Below are positions 17,220 through 25,660 of a stretch of DNA of 64,000 bases, piece by piece. The stretch's first letter is position 1; each line of letters begins with the position of its first letter. The translations under genes were made by a program, and so were the position numbers. A model generated the notes under the pieces. That model saw only the letters and a list, made by a program, of their open reading frames with translations. It was not told the origin of the DNA and searched no databases. Origin of the DNA: Sulfitobacter mediterraneus (lineage in GTDB: Bacteria > Pseudomonadota > Alphaproteobacteria > Rhodobacterales > Rhodobacteraceae); contig NZ_QBKU01000010.1 in NCBI RefSeq assembly GCF_003054325.1, positions 1 through 64,000 of the forward strand, read 5' to 3'.

Positions 17220-17653
17220 TGGGACGATACACTCTCATCGCGGTTGCTCTGACAGCATTGCTGGGCTTGGGTTTTTGGTGGTCGGGACAAGGCGATGTGC
17301 CGGATGTTGCGGCGGGTACAGAAAGAATTGGCCCAGCAATGGTCGATGTCGCAGTGCCGAAGACGCTTTCGGCGAACGCGGAAATCGGCAAAATGGCCTT
17401 CGAGGCAAAATGCGCGGCCTGTCATGGCGCGAATGCGGCCGGACAGGATGGCGTCGCACCTCCCCTCGTGCATAAGATTTACGAACCGAGCCACCACGGC
17501 GACGCGGCATTTCTTCTGGCGGCCAAGAATGGCGTCCGCGCGCACCATTGGCGCTTTGGAAACATGCCCCCTGTCGAAGGCGTGACCGACGGTGATGTGA
17601 AAATGATCGTGGCCTACGTCCGCGAATTGCAGAGAGCGAACGGGATCAATTGA
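17219..17653 (+). CDS. membrane-anchored monohaem cytochrome c
   Basis: 144-residue class I cytochrome c. An N-terminal hydrophobic segment (about 4-22) without a clear cleavage site probably anchors it to the inner membrane. Haem is attached at C65-AAC68-H69, and the distal Met is likely the one in GNMPP near residue 115. A periplasmic electron carrier. It is tightly packed: it overlaps the L,D-transpeptidase stop, and its own TGA is directly followed by the ATG of the small lipoprotein. The electron partner is unknown; the multicopper oxidase downstream is a candidate. Confidence 0.88.
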   Translation: MGRYTLIAVALTALLGLGFWWSGQGDVPDVAAGTERIGPAMVDVAVPKTLSANAEIGKMAFEAKCAACHGANAAGQDGVAPPLVHKIYEPSHHGDAAFLLAAKNGVRAHHWRFGNMPPVEGVTDGDVKMIVAYVRELQRANGIN

Positions 17654-17896
17654 ATGAGTTGGACTTCCGTATCAATTGTGTTGACAACATCTGTCGTCGC
17701 TTTTGTAGCCGCAGGGTGCACGCCGATGGGGCGAGGACCACACCATCAATACGAGCCCACTCATGACCGGGGGCCGCACTACGGATATGGCTCGCTATGC
17801 GCGGAGTACTCAGGGGACTTTGGGCACCGCGGCGGAGGTCCAAACGCGGCACGTGGACCAGTGGCCGAAAATCATCCGTGTTGGGAAGAAACATAA
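17654..17896 (+). CDS. small His-rich lipoprotein
   Basis: 80-residue predicted lipoprotein. A hydrophobic signal with lipobox VAAGC (Cys about 22) is followed by a short mature peptide rich in His, Gly, Tyr and Pro (GRGPHHQYEPTHDRGPHYG), with two further Cys. No known domain. The ATG directly abuts the preceding cytochrome stop and the lipobox is well formed, so I regard it as real. His-rich composition in this setting suggests metal binding at a membrane surface. Confidence 0.65.
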   Translation: MSWTSVSIVLTTSVVAFVAAGCTPMGRGPHHQYEPTHDRGPHYGYGSLCAEYSGDFGHRGGGPNAARGPVAENHPCWEET

Positions 17897-17940
17897 TCCA
17901 AGGTTGGAGCCAGAAAACCTTTTGAAACAAGGAGAAACCG

Positions 17941-18537
17941 ATGCGCCTTAGAATTGTAATGGCTGCGTTTTCGCTAACAACAATTGGCATCGCCGCCTTT
18001 GCCCATTCCGGCGCAACTGGGGTGATGAAGGAGCGGATGGATGCTATGGGCGAAATGGGCGAGGCCATGAAGCGCCTTACGCCCATGTTGCGTGGCCAAA
18101 CCGCATATGACCCGGACGTCGTGCGCAACGCGGCTGACACAATGGTCCGTCACGCTGGCACCCAGATGACCGAGCTGTTCCCGGAAGGGTCAAATGGAGC
18201 CCCGTCGGAGGCGCTCGACGCGATCTGGGAGGATTGGGAAGAGTTTGCTGCTCTGGCTGAAGCCCTACGATCCAGTGCTGAGGGCATGAAGCTGGCCGCG
18301 GAAAATGGCCTTGCCGGCCCCGGGGACATGCCCGGTGGCGGTATGATGGGGACCGGTCAGACCATGATGGGTAGCGGCCAGGGGATGATGGGAACGGGTC
18401 AAGGCATGATGGGTGGCACGCCAGGACAGATGATGACCACCGAAATGCTGGCGGAGATGCCCGTCAATGCCGGGTTCATGGCCGTGACGCAGACGTGTTC
18501 GGCCTGTCATCAGAAGTTCCGGGCTGAGGAAAACTGA
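17941..18537 (+). CDS. cytochrome c'-type protein with Met-rich insertion
   Basis: 198-residue exported cytochrome of the c' (four-helix) class. A signal peptide (about 1-21, ending AFAH) is followed by helices containing GVMKERMDAMGEMGEAMKRL. Haem binds at the C-terminal C186-SAC189-H190, as expected for the class. Cytochromes c' are about 150 residues. The extra length is a Gly-Met-rich insert (about 132-165) built of repeated GMMGTGQ-like units just before the last helix. Methionine-rich loops of this kind bind Cu(I) in other proteins. A strong AAGGAG site precedes the ATG. The family binds nitric oxide or protects against it. Confidence 0.85.
   Translation: MRLRIVMAAFSLTTIGIAAFAHSGATGVMKERMDAMGEMGEAMKRLTPMLRGQTAYDPDVVRNAADTMVRHAGTQMTELFPEGSNGAPSEALDAIWEDWEEFAALAEALRSSAEGMKLAAENGLAGPGDMPGGGMMGTGQTMMGSGQGMMGTGQGMMGGTPGQMMTTEMLAEMPVNAGFMAVTQTCSACHQKFRAEEN
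18343..18417 (+). repeat. short tandem repeats coding the GMMGTGQ Met-rich loop
   Basis: About three to four imperfect units of 24-27 bases encode GMMGTGQT-, MMGSGQ-, GMMGTGQ- and GMMGG-type peptides within the cytochrome c' gene. The repeats are in frame and give the protein a flexible methionine-rich loop, which could vary in copy number by slippage. Confidence 0.65.
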
Positions 18538-18540
18538 CGC

Positions 18541-19446
18541 GTGCGGTTGCTGTTCCGGGGACTCCTAATGGCTGCGACTGTTGGCGTGACGGGAGGCATA
18601 GCCCTCGTTGCATGGCCAATCGGGATCGAGCCGCCTGAGTCACTCGAGGTCCTCGAAGGCGACGTGGATCGCGGGGCATATCTGGCGCGCGCTTCTGGAT
18701 GCATTGCGTGCCATAGCAATTTCGAAGCCGGAGGCGCACCGCTGGCCGGGGGCGCACCGCTTGAGACAGACTTCGGAACCTTTTATCCGCCGAACCTGAC
18801 AACCGATCCCGATCACGGGATGGGAGACTGGACGATCTCCGACTTTGCGCGCGCCGTCCGGCAGGGCGTATCGCCGGAGGGTGAGCCGTACTACCCCACA
18901 TTCACCTATCCGTTCTACGCGCAGTTCTCAGATCAGGACATCGCCGATCTCTGGGCGGCTTTTCAGACCGTTCCTGCGGTTCCGGAACCGTCACCAATTC
19001 ACGATGCCAGTTTTCCATTCGATCAACGTTGGGGGCTGAAGCTTTGGCGGGCCACATATCTGTCGGAGCCGGACACCGATCCGGTTGAAGGCCGCAGCGA
19101 TGTCTGGAACAGGGGCAAGTGGCTGGTAAGAGGGGCTGCGCACTGCGGCGCTTGTCACACGGACCGAAACTTTGCCGGGGCCCGTATTACAGACCGAACC
19201 TTCGCCGGAAACGACAGCCTGCCGGGCGGCAAAAGCGCGCCCTCGATCCTGCATGCGGATTTGCAGGCCGCTGGTTGGGACGCAGACAGCTTGGCCTATG
19301 CATTACGCAGCGGGATCACGCCAGAGGGTGATGTGTTCGGCGGCAGTATGGCGGAAGTCGTGAATTACGGAACGGCGTTTCTGACCGATGCTGACCTTGC
19401 CGCCATGGCCACTTACATCCTGGACAACGACCTGTCCGAGAATTGA
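18541..19446 (+). CDS. diheme cytochrome c
   Basis: 301-residue exported or anchored cytochrome with two class I haem domains: C54-IAC57-H58 and C202-GAC205-H206. The N-terminus has a hydrophobic stretch (about 5-25). The layout (NLTTDPDHGMGDWT after the first haem, later FGGSMAEV) resembles cytochrome subunits of periplasmic alcohol, aldehyde or gluconate dehydrogenases. Those usually have three haems, and no such dehydrogenase is adjacent. The start is GTG 18541, 3 bp after the cytochrome c' stop. A likely electron conduit in the copper/oxidase block. Confidence 0.87.
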   Translation: MRLLFRGLLMAATVGVTGGIALVAWPIGIEPPESLEVLEGDVDRGAYLARASGCIACHSNFEAGGAPLAGGAPLETDFGTFYPPNLTTDPDHGMGDWTISDFARAVRQGVSPEGEPYYPTFTYPFYAQFSDQDIADLWAAFQTVPAVPEPSPIHDASFPFDQRWGLKLWRATYLSEPDTDPVEGRSDVWNRGKWLVRGAAHCGACHTDRNFAGARITDRTFAGNDSLPGGKSAPSILHADLQAAGWDADSLAYALRSGITPEGDVFGGSMAEVVNYGTAFLTDADLAAMATYILDNDLSEN

Positions 19447-19455
19447 GAGTTATCG

Positions 19456-20844
19456 ATGACCCTGAACCTTAGCCGCAGAAAGTTTATCGCCGCAGGTGCC
19501 GCGCTCGCAACGCTTGGCGCAGGGCGTGGCTGGGCAGCCACCCCGATCGACCTGCACACGCGGGTCGCCGATGTCCAGCTTCTACCAGAGAAGTATGGGC
19601 AGACCCGCATCTGGGGTTTTGAAGGAAGGGCGCCGGGTCCGGAAATCAGGGTGGCGCAAGGCGCGCGCGTTCAAAGGCGTCTGATCAATGACTTGCCCGA
19701 CGCGACCTCCACCCACTGGCACGGTATCCGCATCGGCAACGCGATGGATGGAGTTGCAGGTCTCACCCAGGACGCCATCGCGCCCGGTGCATCGTTTCAG
19801 TACGACTTCGTGGCACCTGATGCGGGCACCTATTGGTACCACGCACACAACCGGTCGTTCGAACAGGTAGCACGCGGCCTTCATGGCGCGCTGATCGTCG
19901 AAGAGCCGGAGCCGATTGATATCGACCGTGACGAGGTTCTGATCCTTGACGATTGGCTTGTCGACCCCGAGACCGCCCAGATCGCAGATACCTTCAGGGC
20001 GATGCACGATCTGAGCCACGCCGGGCGGCTTGGCAACTACATCACCACGAACGCCACCTATAACCTCGCACTGCCGGTCAAGCGGCACGAACGTCTGCGC
20101 CTGCGCATGATCAACGCTGCAAATGCGCGCGTTTTTCAGCTGGCGCTCGATGGTCTCGAAGGCTGGATCGTTGCGCTCGATGGCATGCCTCTCGCCCAGG
20201 CAAGGCTGATCGATAGAAATATCGTCCTCGCGCCCGCGCAGCGGGTCGATCTGATCGTAGATGTGACCGCGGAAACTGGTGGCGCCGGACATATCGTGCA
20301 GATCGACCGCAACGAGAGTTTCTCGCAGGTGGCTTTCGAAGTGACTGGAGACGCTACTCGTGCGCGCCGGGACGCTCCCCGCGCGCTCCCTCCGAATGTC
20401 CATGCGATGCCCGATCTGGCCGAGGCCACAAAACTTGAATTGCTCATGCAGGGCGGTGCTATGGGCGGCATGATGGGTGCGATGATGGGCGGGCAGATGT
20501 CGTCCATGCGCGACATGATGCAGTCCGGCAACTTCTGGGCGTTCAACGGAGCGGTCGGCGGCATGGACGGCGCGCCGCTCGCAGCCATATCGCGTGGTGA
20601 GACGGTGCGTCTTAAGATCAACAATGATACGGCGTTCCCCCATGCCATGCATCTGCACGGAATGCACTTTCACGAGATTGCACCTGACGGGAGTCTTGGG
20701 ACGCTTCGGGATACAACGCTGCTGGATCGTGGCGAGGTCCGCGACATTGCGTTCGTGGCCGACAACCCCGGCAAATGGCTGCTGCATTGTCATATGCTGT
20801 CGCACTCAGCTTCGGGCATGATGACCTGGATCGACGTGGCATGA
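19456..20844 (+). CDS. multicopper oxidase (CueO/CopA-like), exported
   Basis: 462-residue three-cupredoxin oxidase, probably exported by the Tat system (SRRKFIAAGAALATL). All four copper motifs are present: THWHG (H87, H89), YWYHAHN (H129, H131), FPHAMHLHGMHFH, and HCHMLSHSASGMM, which gives the type 1 and type 3 ligands. A Met-rich loop (GGAMGGMMGAMMGGQM then MRDMMQ, about 332-358) sits where CueO carries its Cu(I)-binding insert. That supports cuprous oxidase activity in the periplasm. The stop overlaps the next ATG (ATGA). Its placement between cytochrome genes suggests electrons might be passed to or from c-type cytochromes. Confidence 0.92.
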   Translation: MTLNLSRRKFIAAGAALATLGAGRGWAATPIDLHTRVADVQLLPEKYGQTRIWGFEGRAPGPEIRVAQGARVQRRLINDLPDATSTHWHGIRIGNAMDGVAGLTQDAIAPGASFQYDFVAPDAGTYWYHAHNRSFEQVARGLHGALIVEEPEPIDIDRDEVLILDDWLVDPETAQIADTFRAMHDLSHAGRLGNYITTNATYNLALPVKRHERLRLRMINAANARVFQLALDGLEGWIVALDGMPLAQARLIDRNIVLAPAQRVDLIVDVTAETGGAGHIVQIDRNESFSQVAFEVTGDATRARRDAPRALPPNVHAMPDLAEATKLELLMQGGAMGGMMGAMMGGQMSSMRDMMQSGNFWAFNGAVGGMDGAPLAAISRGETVRLKINNDTAFPHAMHLHGMHFHEIAPDGSLGTLRDTTLLDRGEVRDIAFVADNPGKWLLHCHMLSHSASGMMTWIDVA

Positions 20845-21326
20845 ACCGGGGCACTGCCTTTGTCGGGGCTGTTTCTATCGCCATGATTGGAGCGGGGATC
20901 CTTTTCTGGATGGCCAATGCGGCAGGCTCGGATAGCGGGGTCATACCAAAAGACGTGGATATCACCGCGGGCCAAACCCTTTACGTCGAGAATTGTGCGT
21001 CCTGCCATGGTGCCAGTCTGGAAGGGCAGGAGAACTGGCAAAGCCCGGGCGAGGACGGTCGCTTACCGGCACCGCCGCATGACGAGACAGGACACACCTG
21101 GCATCACGCGGATCAGGTTCTTTTTGAGTACACCAAGCTTGGTGGCCGCGCACTGATGGCGGCTCAGGGCATGGAGTTCGATAGCAGTATGCCAGGCTTC
21201 GGGGATCAGCTTTCCGATCAGGAGATCTGGAACATTCTTGGATACATCAAGTCGACCTGGCCCGACCGAATACAGGAAATGCAAGCGGTGCGGACCGAAG
21301 GCGAGACACGGAAGAGGGAAAATTGA
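20841..21326 (+). CDS. membrane-anchored monohaem cytochrome c
   Basis: 161-residue cytochrome c with an N-terminal hydrophobic anchor (about 6-27) and haem motif C52-ASC55-H56. A Met in SSMPGF near residue 122 is the likely axial ligand. ATG 20841 is chosen because it overlaps the multicopper oxidase stop by four bases (ATGA); the open frame continues upstream but lies inside the oxidase gene. Translational coupling to the oxidase suggests the two proteins work together. The C-terminal tail after about 140 is charged. Confidence 0.88.
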   Translation: MNRGTAFVGAVSIAMIGAGILFWMANAAGSDSGVIPKDVDITAGQTLYVENCASCHGASLEGQENWQSPGEDGRLPAPPHDETGHTWHHADQVLFEYTKLGGRALMAAQGMEFDSSMPGFGDQLSDQEIWNILGYIKSTWPDRIQEMQAVRTEGETRKREN

Positions 21327-21327
21327 G

Positions 21328-22056
21328 ATGAAAATACTTTTGAGGCTGGTTTTGGCGTCGATCCTCGTTGTCCCACTTGCCGTTCAGGCCGACGGTCTGA
21401 GCGAAGATCGCGTCAAGGAACTCGTGCTTGAGGCTATTCGCGAGAACCCCGAGATCGTATTGGAGGCGGTTCAGATCATAGAGCAGCGCGAGCAGCAGCG
21501 TCAGGCAGCAGCCGCTGCAACCGTTCTATCCGAGAACCGCAATCTACTGGAAAACGACCCGAATGCGCCGGTGCTCGGCAATCCAGAAGGAGATGTGACA
21601 GTTGTCGAGTTCTTCGACTACAACTGTCCTTATTGCCGCCGCGTGAAGCCGCATATCGAAGCATTGCTGGAAGCAGACCCGAATGTCCGGCTGGTCTATC
21701 GGGAGTGGCCAATTCTGGGCGACGGGTCCGTCTTTGCCGCACGCGCGGCGCTCGCCGCACGCGAGCAGGGCAAGTACGAAGAGTTCCACTGGGCGCTTAT
21801 GGGAATGGCGGGACGGGCGGAAGAAGCTTCAGTCATTCAGATGGCCGAGCAGGTTGGACTGGATGTCGCGCAATTGCGGCGCGATATGGAGTCTCCAGAG
21901 ATTGATGCGCATATCGCAGCGTCGATGGAACTGAGCCGCGCGATCGGTTTCAATGGAACACCATCCTTCGTGATCGGTGATGCCCTCGTTCCCGGTGTCA
22001 TCGAGGCAGAACAGATGATTCGTCTCGCGGAAGAAGCGCGCGCAGCCGGCCAGTGA
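21328..22056 (+). CDS. DsbA-family thiol oxidoreductase, periplasmic
   Basis: 242-residue exported thioredoxin-fold protein. A signal peptide (about 1-19) and a charged helical region (20-75, a Com1/ScsC-like N-terminal extension) precede the DsbA domain. The active site is FFDYNCPYCRRV and the cis-proline loop is NGTPSFVIG. The N-terminal extension is reminiscent of ScsC and BdbD-type proteins, which protect copper-stressed thiols. It is the last gene of the plus-strand run. It starts one base after the preceding stop and converges with copZ, 2 bp between stops. Confidence 0.9.
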   Translation: MKILLRLVLASILVVPLAVQADGLSEDRVKELVLEAIRENPEIVLEAVQIIEQREQQRQAAAAATVLSENRNLLENDPNAPVLGNPEGDVTVVEFFDYNCPYCRRVKPHIEALLEADPNVRLVYREWPILGDGSVFAARAALAAREQGKYEEFHWALMGMAGRAEEASVIQMAEQVGLDVAQLRRDMESPEIDAHIAASMELSRAIGFNGTPSFVIGDALVPGVIEAEQMIRLAEEARAAGQ

Positions 22057-22058
22057 TC

Positions 22059-22253
22059 TTAGACCGGAGCCGCCTCGTATCCCGCAGACTTGATTGCTTC
22101 GATCACGGCCCCGTCAGTTTGGGATGTTGTGACTTCAACCGTCCGGGCATCGAGGTCGGTTGAAACCTGCGCTGTGGGATCGAGAACTGTGATTTCTTTG
22201 GTGATTGCAGCGGTGCAATGGCCGCAGCTCATGTTTGGGACGTGGAATTTCAC
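22059..22253 (-). CDS. copZ: CopZ-like copper chaperone (HMA domain)
   Basis: 64-residue single heavy-metal-associated domain with MSCGHC (C10, C13) binding Cu(I) for delivery to the CopA ATPase. GTG 22253 is chosen. It is preceded by AGGA, gives the standard HMA length, and lies about 20 bases after the transcription start predicted from the CueR-type promoter. Longer in-frame starts would run back through that promoter. Divergent from copA, with both promoters packed in the shared gap. Confidence 0.9.
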   Translation of the reverse strand: MKFHVPNMSCGHCTAAITKEITVLDPTAQVSTDLDARTVEVTTSQTDGAVIEAIKSAGYEAAPV

Positions 22254-22279
22254 ATGAGGTCCTTTCCTGACTTGGGCTC

Positions 22280-22310
22280 GAGATAGGGATTCCAGCAGGT
22301 GGAAGGTCAA
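22280..22310 (-). promoter_or_regulatory. CueR-type promoter for copZ
   Basis: Minus-strand -35 TTGACC (22310-22305), 19-base spacer with TTCCACCTGCTGGAA, -10 TATCTC (22285-22280). Geometry identical to the promoters at 12952-12982 and 22358-22388. The start of transcription would be near 22273. Confidence 0.85.
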
Positions 22311-22357
22311 GTGGAAGTCGGTGAGTGAGGCAAAACAATTTTTCTTCATCTGCCCTA

Positions 22358-22388
22358 TTGAGCTTCCAGTCACTGGAAGCCCTATATT
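22358..22388 (+). promoter_or_regulatory. CueR-type promoter for copA
   Basis: Plus-strand -35 TTGAGC (22358-22363), 19-base spacer containing the perfect dyad CTTCCAGTCACTGGAAG, -10 TATATT (22383-22388). A start of transcription near 22395 gives a short leader to the ATG at 22418 and rules out the longer upstream frame as the protein start. Confidence 0.87.
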
Positions 22389-22417
22389 CGTTGCGAACTC
22401 AGATGAGGCGAACCGAC

Positions 22418-24928
22418 ATGACTCAAAATCCGCAAGTCACTCTTGGCATCGAAGGCATGACCTGCGCGTCTTGCGTTGGTCGTGTGGAAAAGTCCCTTTC
22501 GGCGCTGGAAGGCATCTCCGATGTCTCCGTCAACCTCGCGTCTGAATCGGCACGGCTGTCCGTCAACGACCAGGCCCGTCTGCAAGAAGCCGCCCAAGCG
22601 CTGGAGACGCTGGGCTACCCTGCGCGGACTGCCAGGGTCACGCTCAACATCGCATCCATGTCCTGCGCGTCGTGCGTCGGGCGGGTCGATAAGGCGCTGG
22701 CTGACGTGCCAGGTGTCTTGTCCGTGACCGTGAACCTCGCCGCCGAGACAGCCGTCGTCGAATTCCTTGAAGGTCCAGTCGCGACTGCTGATCTGATGGC
22801 TGCGACAGCTGCCATTGGTTACCCCGCCGAGGTCGCGGAAGCGAACGCCAGCCAGTCGCGCGTAGAACGCAAGGCGGAAGAAGCGGATAAACTCCGCCGC
22901 AACGTCTTCTTTGCGGCGGCTCTGACACTCCCGGTCTTCGTTTTGGAGATGGGCGCACACCTTGTCCCGGCCTTTCATATGGCCATAGCGAACAGCATCG
23001 GGACCCAGACATCCTGGGTCATCCAGTTCGTTCTGACGACGATCGTTCTCTTCGGCCCCGGCAGGCACTTCTTTTTGAAGGGTATTCCGGCGCTGCTTCG
23101 CGGTGCCCCGGACATGAACAGTCTTGTCGCTGTAGGCACAGGTGCCGCTTGGACCTACTCGGTGGTCGCAACCTTCCTTCCCGGCCTGCTGCCTGTGGGC
23201 GTGCGCGCAGTATATTTCGAGGCCGCTGCTGTTATTGTCGTGCTCATCCTGATCGGACGCTGGCTCGAAGCCCGAGCGAAGGGACGGACTGGCGCGGCAA
23301 TCGAGTCGCTCTTGGGACTTCAGGTCCGTACCGCCCGCGTCCTGCGTGATGGTGAGACCGTAGAGGTTGACGTCGATGCGCTCGGCGTTGGCGACACGAT
23401 CCTCGTGCGCCCTGGCGAGCGGATTCCCGTCGATGGTGAGGTCGTTGATGGGACCAGCAACGTTGACGAGAGCATGATAACAGGCGAGCCTGTGCCCGTA
23501 ACGAAAGCCGCAGGCGCAACCGTCACCGGCGGCACGGTAAACGGCACCGGCAGCCTGACTTTCCGAGCGTCACGCGTAGGCTCTGACACGACGCTCGCGC
23601 AGATCATTCGAATGGTCGAAGAGGCGCAGGGCGCCAAACTGCCAATCCAAGGCCTGGTGGACCGGGTAACGCTTTGGTTCGTGCCCGCCGTCATGGCCCT
23701 GGCAGCCCTGACAGTTGTTGTTTGGCTATTGGTCGGCCCTGACCCGGCATTGACCTTTGCGCTGGTGGCGGGAGTGTCAGTGCTGATCATCGCCTGCCCC
23801 TGTGCCATGGGGCTTGCCACGCCGACCTCGATCATGGTGGGAACAGGACGCGCAGCCGAGATGGGTGTTCTGTTTCGCAAGGGAGACGCGCTTCAGGAAC
23901 TCTCAACCGTCAACGTCATCGCGCTTGATAAGACCGGAACGGTGACAGAGGGCAAACCAACGCTGACCTATGTCGTCGTCGCAGAAGGCTTCGACCGCGA
24001 ATCCGTCCTGGGTCTAATCGCTGCCGTGGAGGAGCAGTCAGAGCATCCGATTGCCGAGGCCATCGTCCGAGGCGCGCGCAGCGAAGGCATCACAGTTCCC
24101 TCTGCGTCCGGCTTCCGGTCAGTTACCGGATACGGGGTCGCGGCCATGGTCGATGGCAAAGAGGTCATGGTTGGTGCGGATCGCTACATGATCCGCGAGA
24201 ACGTCGACATCGCGTCCCTTGTCGACACCGAAAAAAATCTGGCCAGCCGTGGTCGCACCGCGCTCTACGCGGCCGTTGATGGCAAGTTGGCTGCCGTCAT
24301 CGCGGTTGCCGATCCGGTAAAACCCGCGAGCCGTGACGCAATTGCCGCTCTCCACGGCCGAGGCTTCCAGGTCGCCATGATCACCGGCGACAAGCAGGAG
24401 ACGGCCGAGGCCATCGCCCGCGAGACAGGGATCGACCAGGTCATCGCGGGCGTGCTGCCGGACGGAAAGGTCGCGGCGCTTGATGACCTAAGGGCAGGGG
24501 GCCGCAAGATTGCCTTCGTGGGCGACGGGATCAACGACGCGCCTGCGCTGGCGCATGCCGATGTGGGCATCGCGATCGGCACGGGCACGGACGTGGCGAT
24601 CGAGTCCGCCGATGTGGTGCTGATGTCAGGCGATCTGCGCGGCGTGGTGAACGCGGTCGAGGTGTCGAAGCGGACGATGTCGAATATCCGCCAGAACCTC
24701 GTTTGGGCGTTCGGCTACAACGTGGCCTTGATCCCGGTTGCTGCGGGTGTGCTTTACCCCGCCTTCGGGTTGCTGCTGTCTCCGGTTTTCGCCGCGGGCG
24801 CGATGGCGCTGTCCTCGGTTTCGGTCCTGACCAATGCGCTGCGCCTGCGCCGTATTGCCCCCGCGATGTATGAGCCGCCAAAGACTGAGACGCCACTCAC
24901 GCAGGCCCAGACCGAACCGGCAGAATAG
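22418..24928 (+). CDS. copA: copper-exporting P1B-type ATPase
   Basis: 836-residue Cu(I) pump in the inner membrane. Two N-terminal HMA domains (C16-xx-C19 in GMTCASC, C83-xx-C86 in SMSCASC) are followed by eight expected membrane helices. The ion-path motif CPC lies in [15 protein letters not shown], phosphorylation occurs in [10 protein letters not shown], the HP dipeptide in SEHPIAEA, and the hinge is [13 protein letters not shown] 22418 is chosen from the promoter position. The gene is followed after 13 bp by the CueR-type regulator, so the copper-induced transcript probably includes its own regulator. Confidence 0.95.
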   Translation: MTQNPQVTLGIEGMTCASCVGRVEKSLSALEGISDVSVNLASESARLSVNDQARLQEAAQALETLGYPARTARVTLNIASMSCASCVGRVDKALADVPGVLSVTVNLAAETAVVEFLEGPVATADLMAATAAIGYPAEVAEANASQSRVERKAEEADKLRRNVFFAAALTLPVFVLEMGAHLVPAFHMAIANSIGTQTSWVIQFVLTTIVLFGPGRHFFLKGIPALLRGAPDMNSLVAVGTGAAWTYSVVATFLPGLLPVGVRAVYFEAAAVIVVLILIGRWLEARAKGRTGAAIESLLGLQVRTARVLRDGETVEVDVDALGVGDTILVRPGERIPVDGEVVDGTSNVDESMITGEPVPVTKAAGATVTGGTVNGTGSLTFRASRVGSDTTLAQIIRMVEEAQGAKLPIQGLVDRVTLWFVPAVMALAALTVVVWLLVGPDPALTFALVAGVSVLIIACPCAMGLATPTSIMVGTGRAAEMGVLFRKGDALQELSTVNVIALDKTGTVTEGKPTLTYVVVAEGFDRESVLGLIAAVEEQSEHPIAEAIVRGARSEGITVPSASGFRSVTGYGVAAMVDGKEVMVGADRYMIRENVDIASLVDTEKNLASRGRTALYAAVDGKLAAVIAVADPVKPASRDAIAALHGRGFQVAMITGDKQETAEAIARETGIDQVIAGVLPDGKVAALDDLRAGGRKIAFVGDGINDAPALAHADVGIAIGTGTDVAIESADVVLMSGDLRGVVNAVEVSKRTMSNIRQNLVWAFGYNVALIPVAAGVLYPAFGLLLSPVFAAGAMALSSVSVLTNALRLRRIAPAMYEPPKTETPLTQAQTEPAE

Positions 24929-24941
24929 GAGATTGAGCCCC

Positions 24942-25376
24942 ATGAATATTGGAGAAGTCGCGGAACGCTCTGGTATCCCGCCCAAGACCATTCGCTACTA
25001 CGAGGATATCGGTCTTGTTCGCCCGCAACGTAGTGGTAACGGCTACCGGGCCTTTCGCGAGATGGATGTGCACAAGCTTGCATTTCTCGGTCGTGCCCGC
25101 GCCCTCGGGTTTTCAATCGAGGACTGCCGGACCCTGCTCAGCCTCTATGAGGACGAAAGCCGCGAAAGCGCGCAGGTCAAGGCCATTGCAGAGGAACATC
25201 TGACCGCGATTGACGAAAAGATCACGCAGCTTCAGTCGATGCGAGAGACGCTCTCCCATCTGATAAAATCCTGCCACGGCGACCATCGTCCGGATTGTCC
25301 GATCCTGAGCGACCTGGCCGGCGACCCTACAGTCGTGCGCACCGTCTCTTCGCTTGCCAATAAGGCAGCAAAATAG
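24942..25376 (+). CDS. cueR: CueR/HmrR-type MerR-family copper regulator
   Basis: 144-residue MerR-family activator. The N-terminal winged helix (IGEVAERSGIPPKTIRYYEDIGL) binds DNA. A long dimerisation helix (about 80-108) follows, and the metal loop has C111 and C119 with seven residues between (CHGDHRPDC), the spacing of Cu(I)-sensing CueR. It lies 13 bp after copA on the same strand. Three promoters in the window have the 19-bp spacer and dyad this family acts on. The open frame extends upstream into copA, but ATG 24942 gives the family start. Confidence 0.93.
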   Translation: MNIGEVAERSGIPPKTIRYYEDIGLVRPQRSGNGYRAFREMDVHKLAFLGRARALGFSIEDCRTLLSLYEDESRESAQVKAIAEEHLTAIDEKITQLQSMRETLSHLIKSCHGDHRPDCPILSDLAGDPTVVRTVSSLANKAAK

Positions 25377-25381
25377 CCTCC

Positions 25382-25660
25382 TCAATCGCGTGCGACGCTT
25401 CTTGCCGATGCACGCTCGAACGCATCGAGCACCAGCGTCTGGGTGAGGATTTCCGGCAGAGAGATGCCCGACGGGGCTTCTGGCCCGAACACGATGTTGA
25501 ACGGAATGCCGTACCGGCCATGGCGTTCCAGGAACCTCGCAATCTCGTCGTCAGGTCTCGTCCAGTCGGCTTGCATCGCGATAACCGTCTCGTCGCTTAT
25601 CCACCAATACAAACATGCTTGGATCGCGATGACGTCCCGTTCGCTGTTGCGCAACGGCAA
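25382..25660 (-). pseudogene. C-terminal remnant of a DsbD/ScsB-like thiol reductase
   Basis: Only about 65 residues resemble a known protein, from ETVIAMQADWT to the end, including RYGIPFNIVFGPEAPSGI and LPEILT. This matches the C-terminal thioredoxin-like tail of DsbD/ScsB-type reductases, which are normally several hundred residues long. The CXXC motif and the membrane domain are missing, so it is a 5'-truncated relic. The preceding residues, read in this frame, have no family character. It ends 5 bp from the CueR stop. An intact version would have partnered the DsbA-like protein upstream. Confidence 0.7.

Noticed and set aside
19582-20805. Open minus-strand frame of about 400 codons opposite the multicopper oxidase
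   Set aside because: Antisense shadow of a gene with all four copper motifs.
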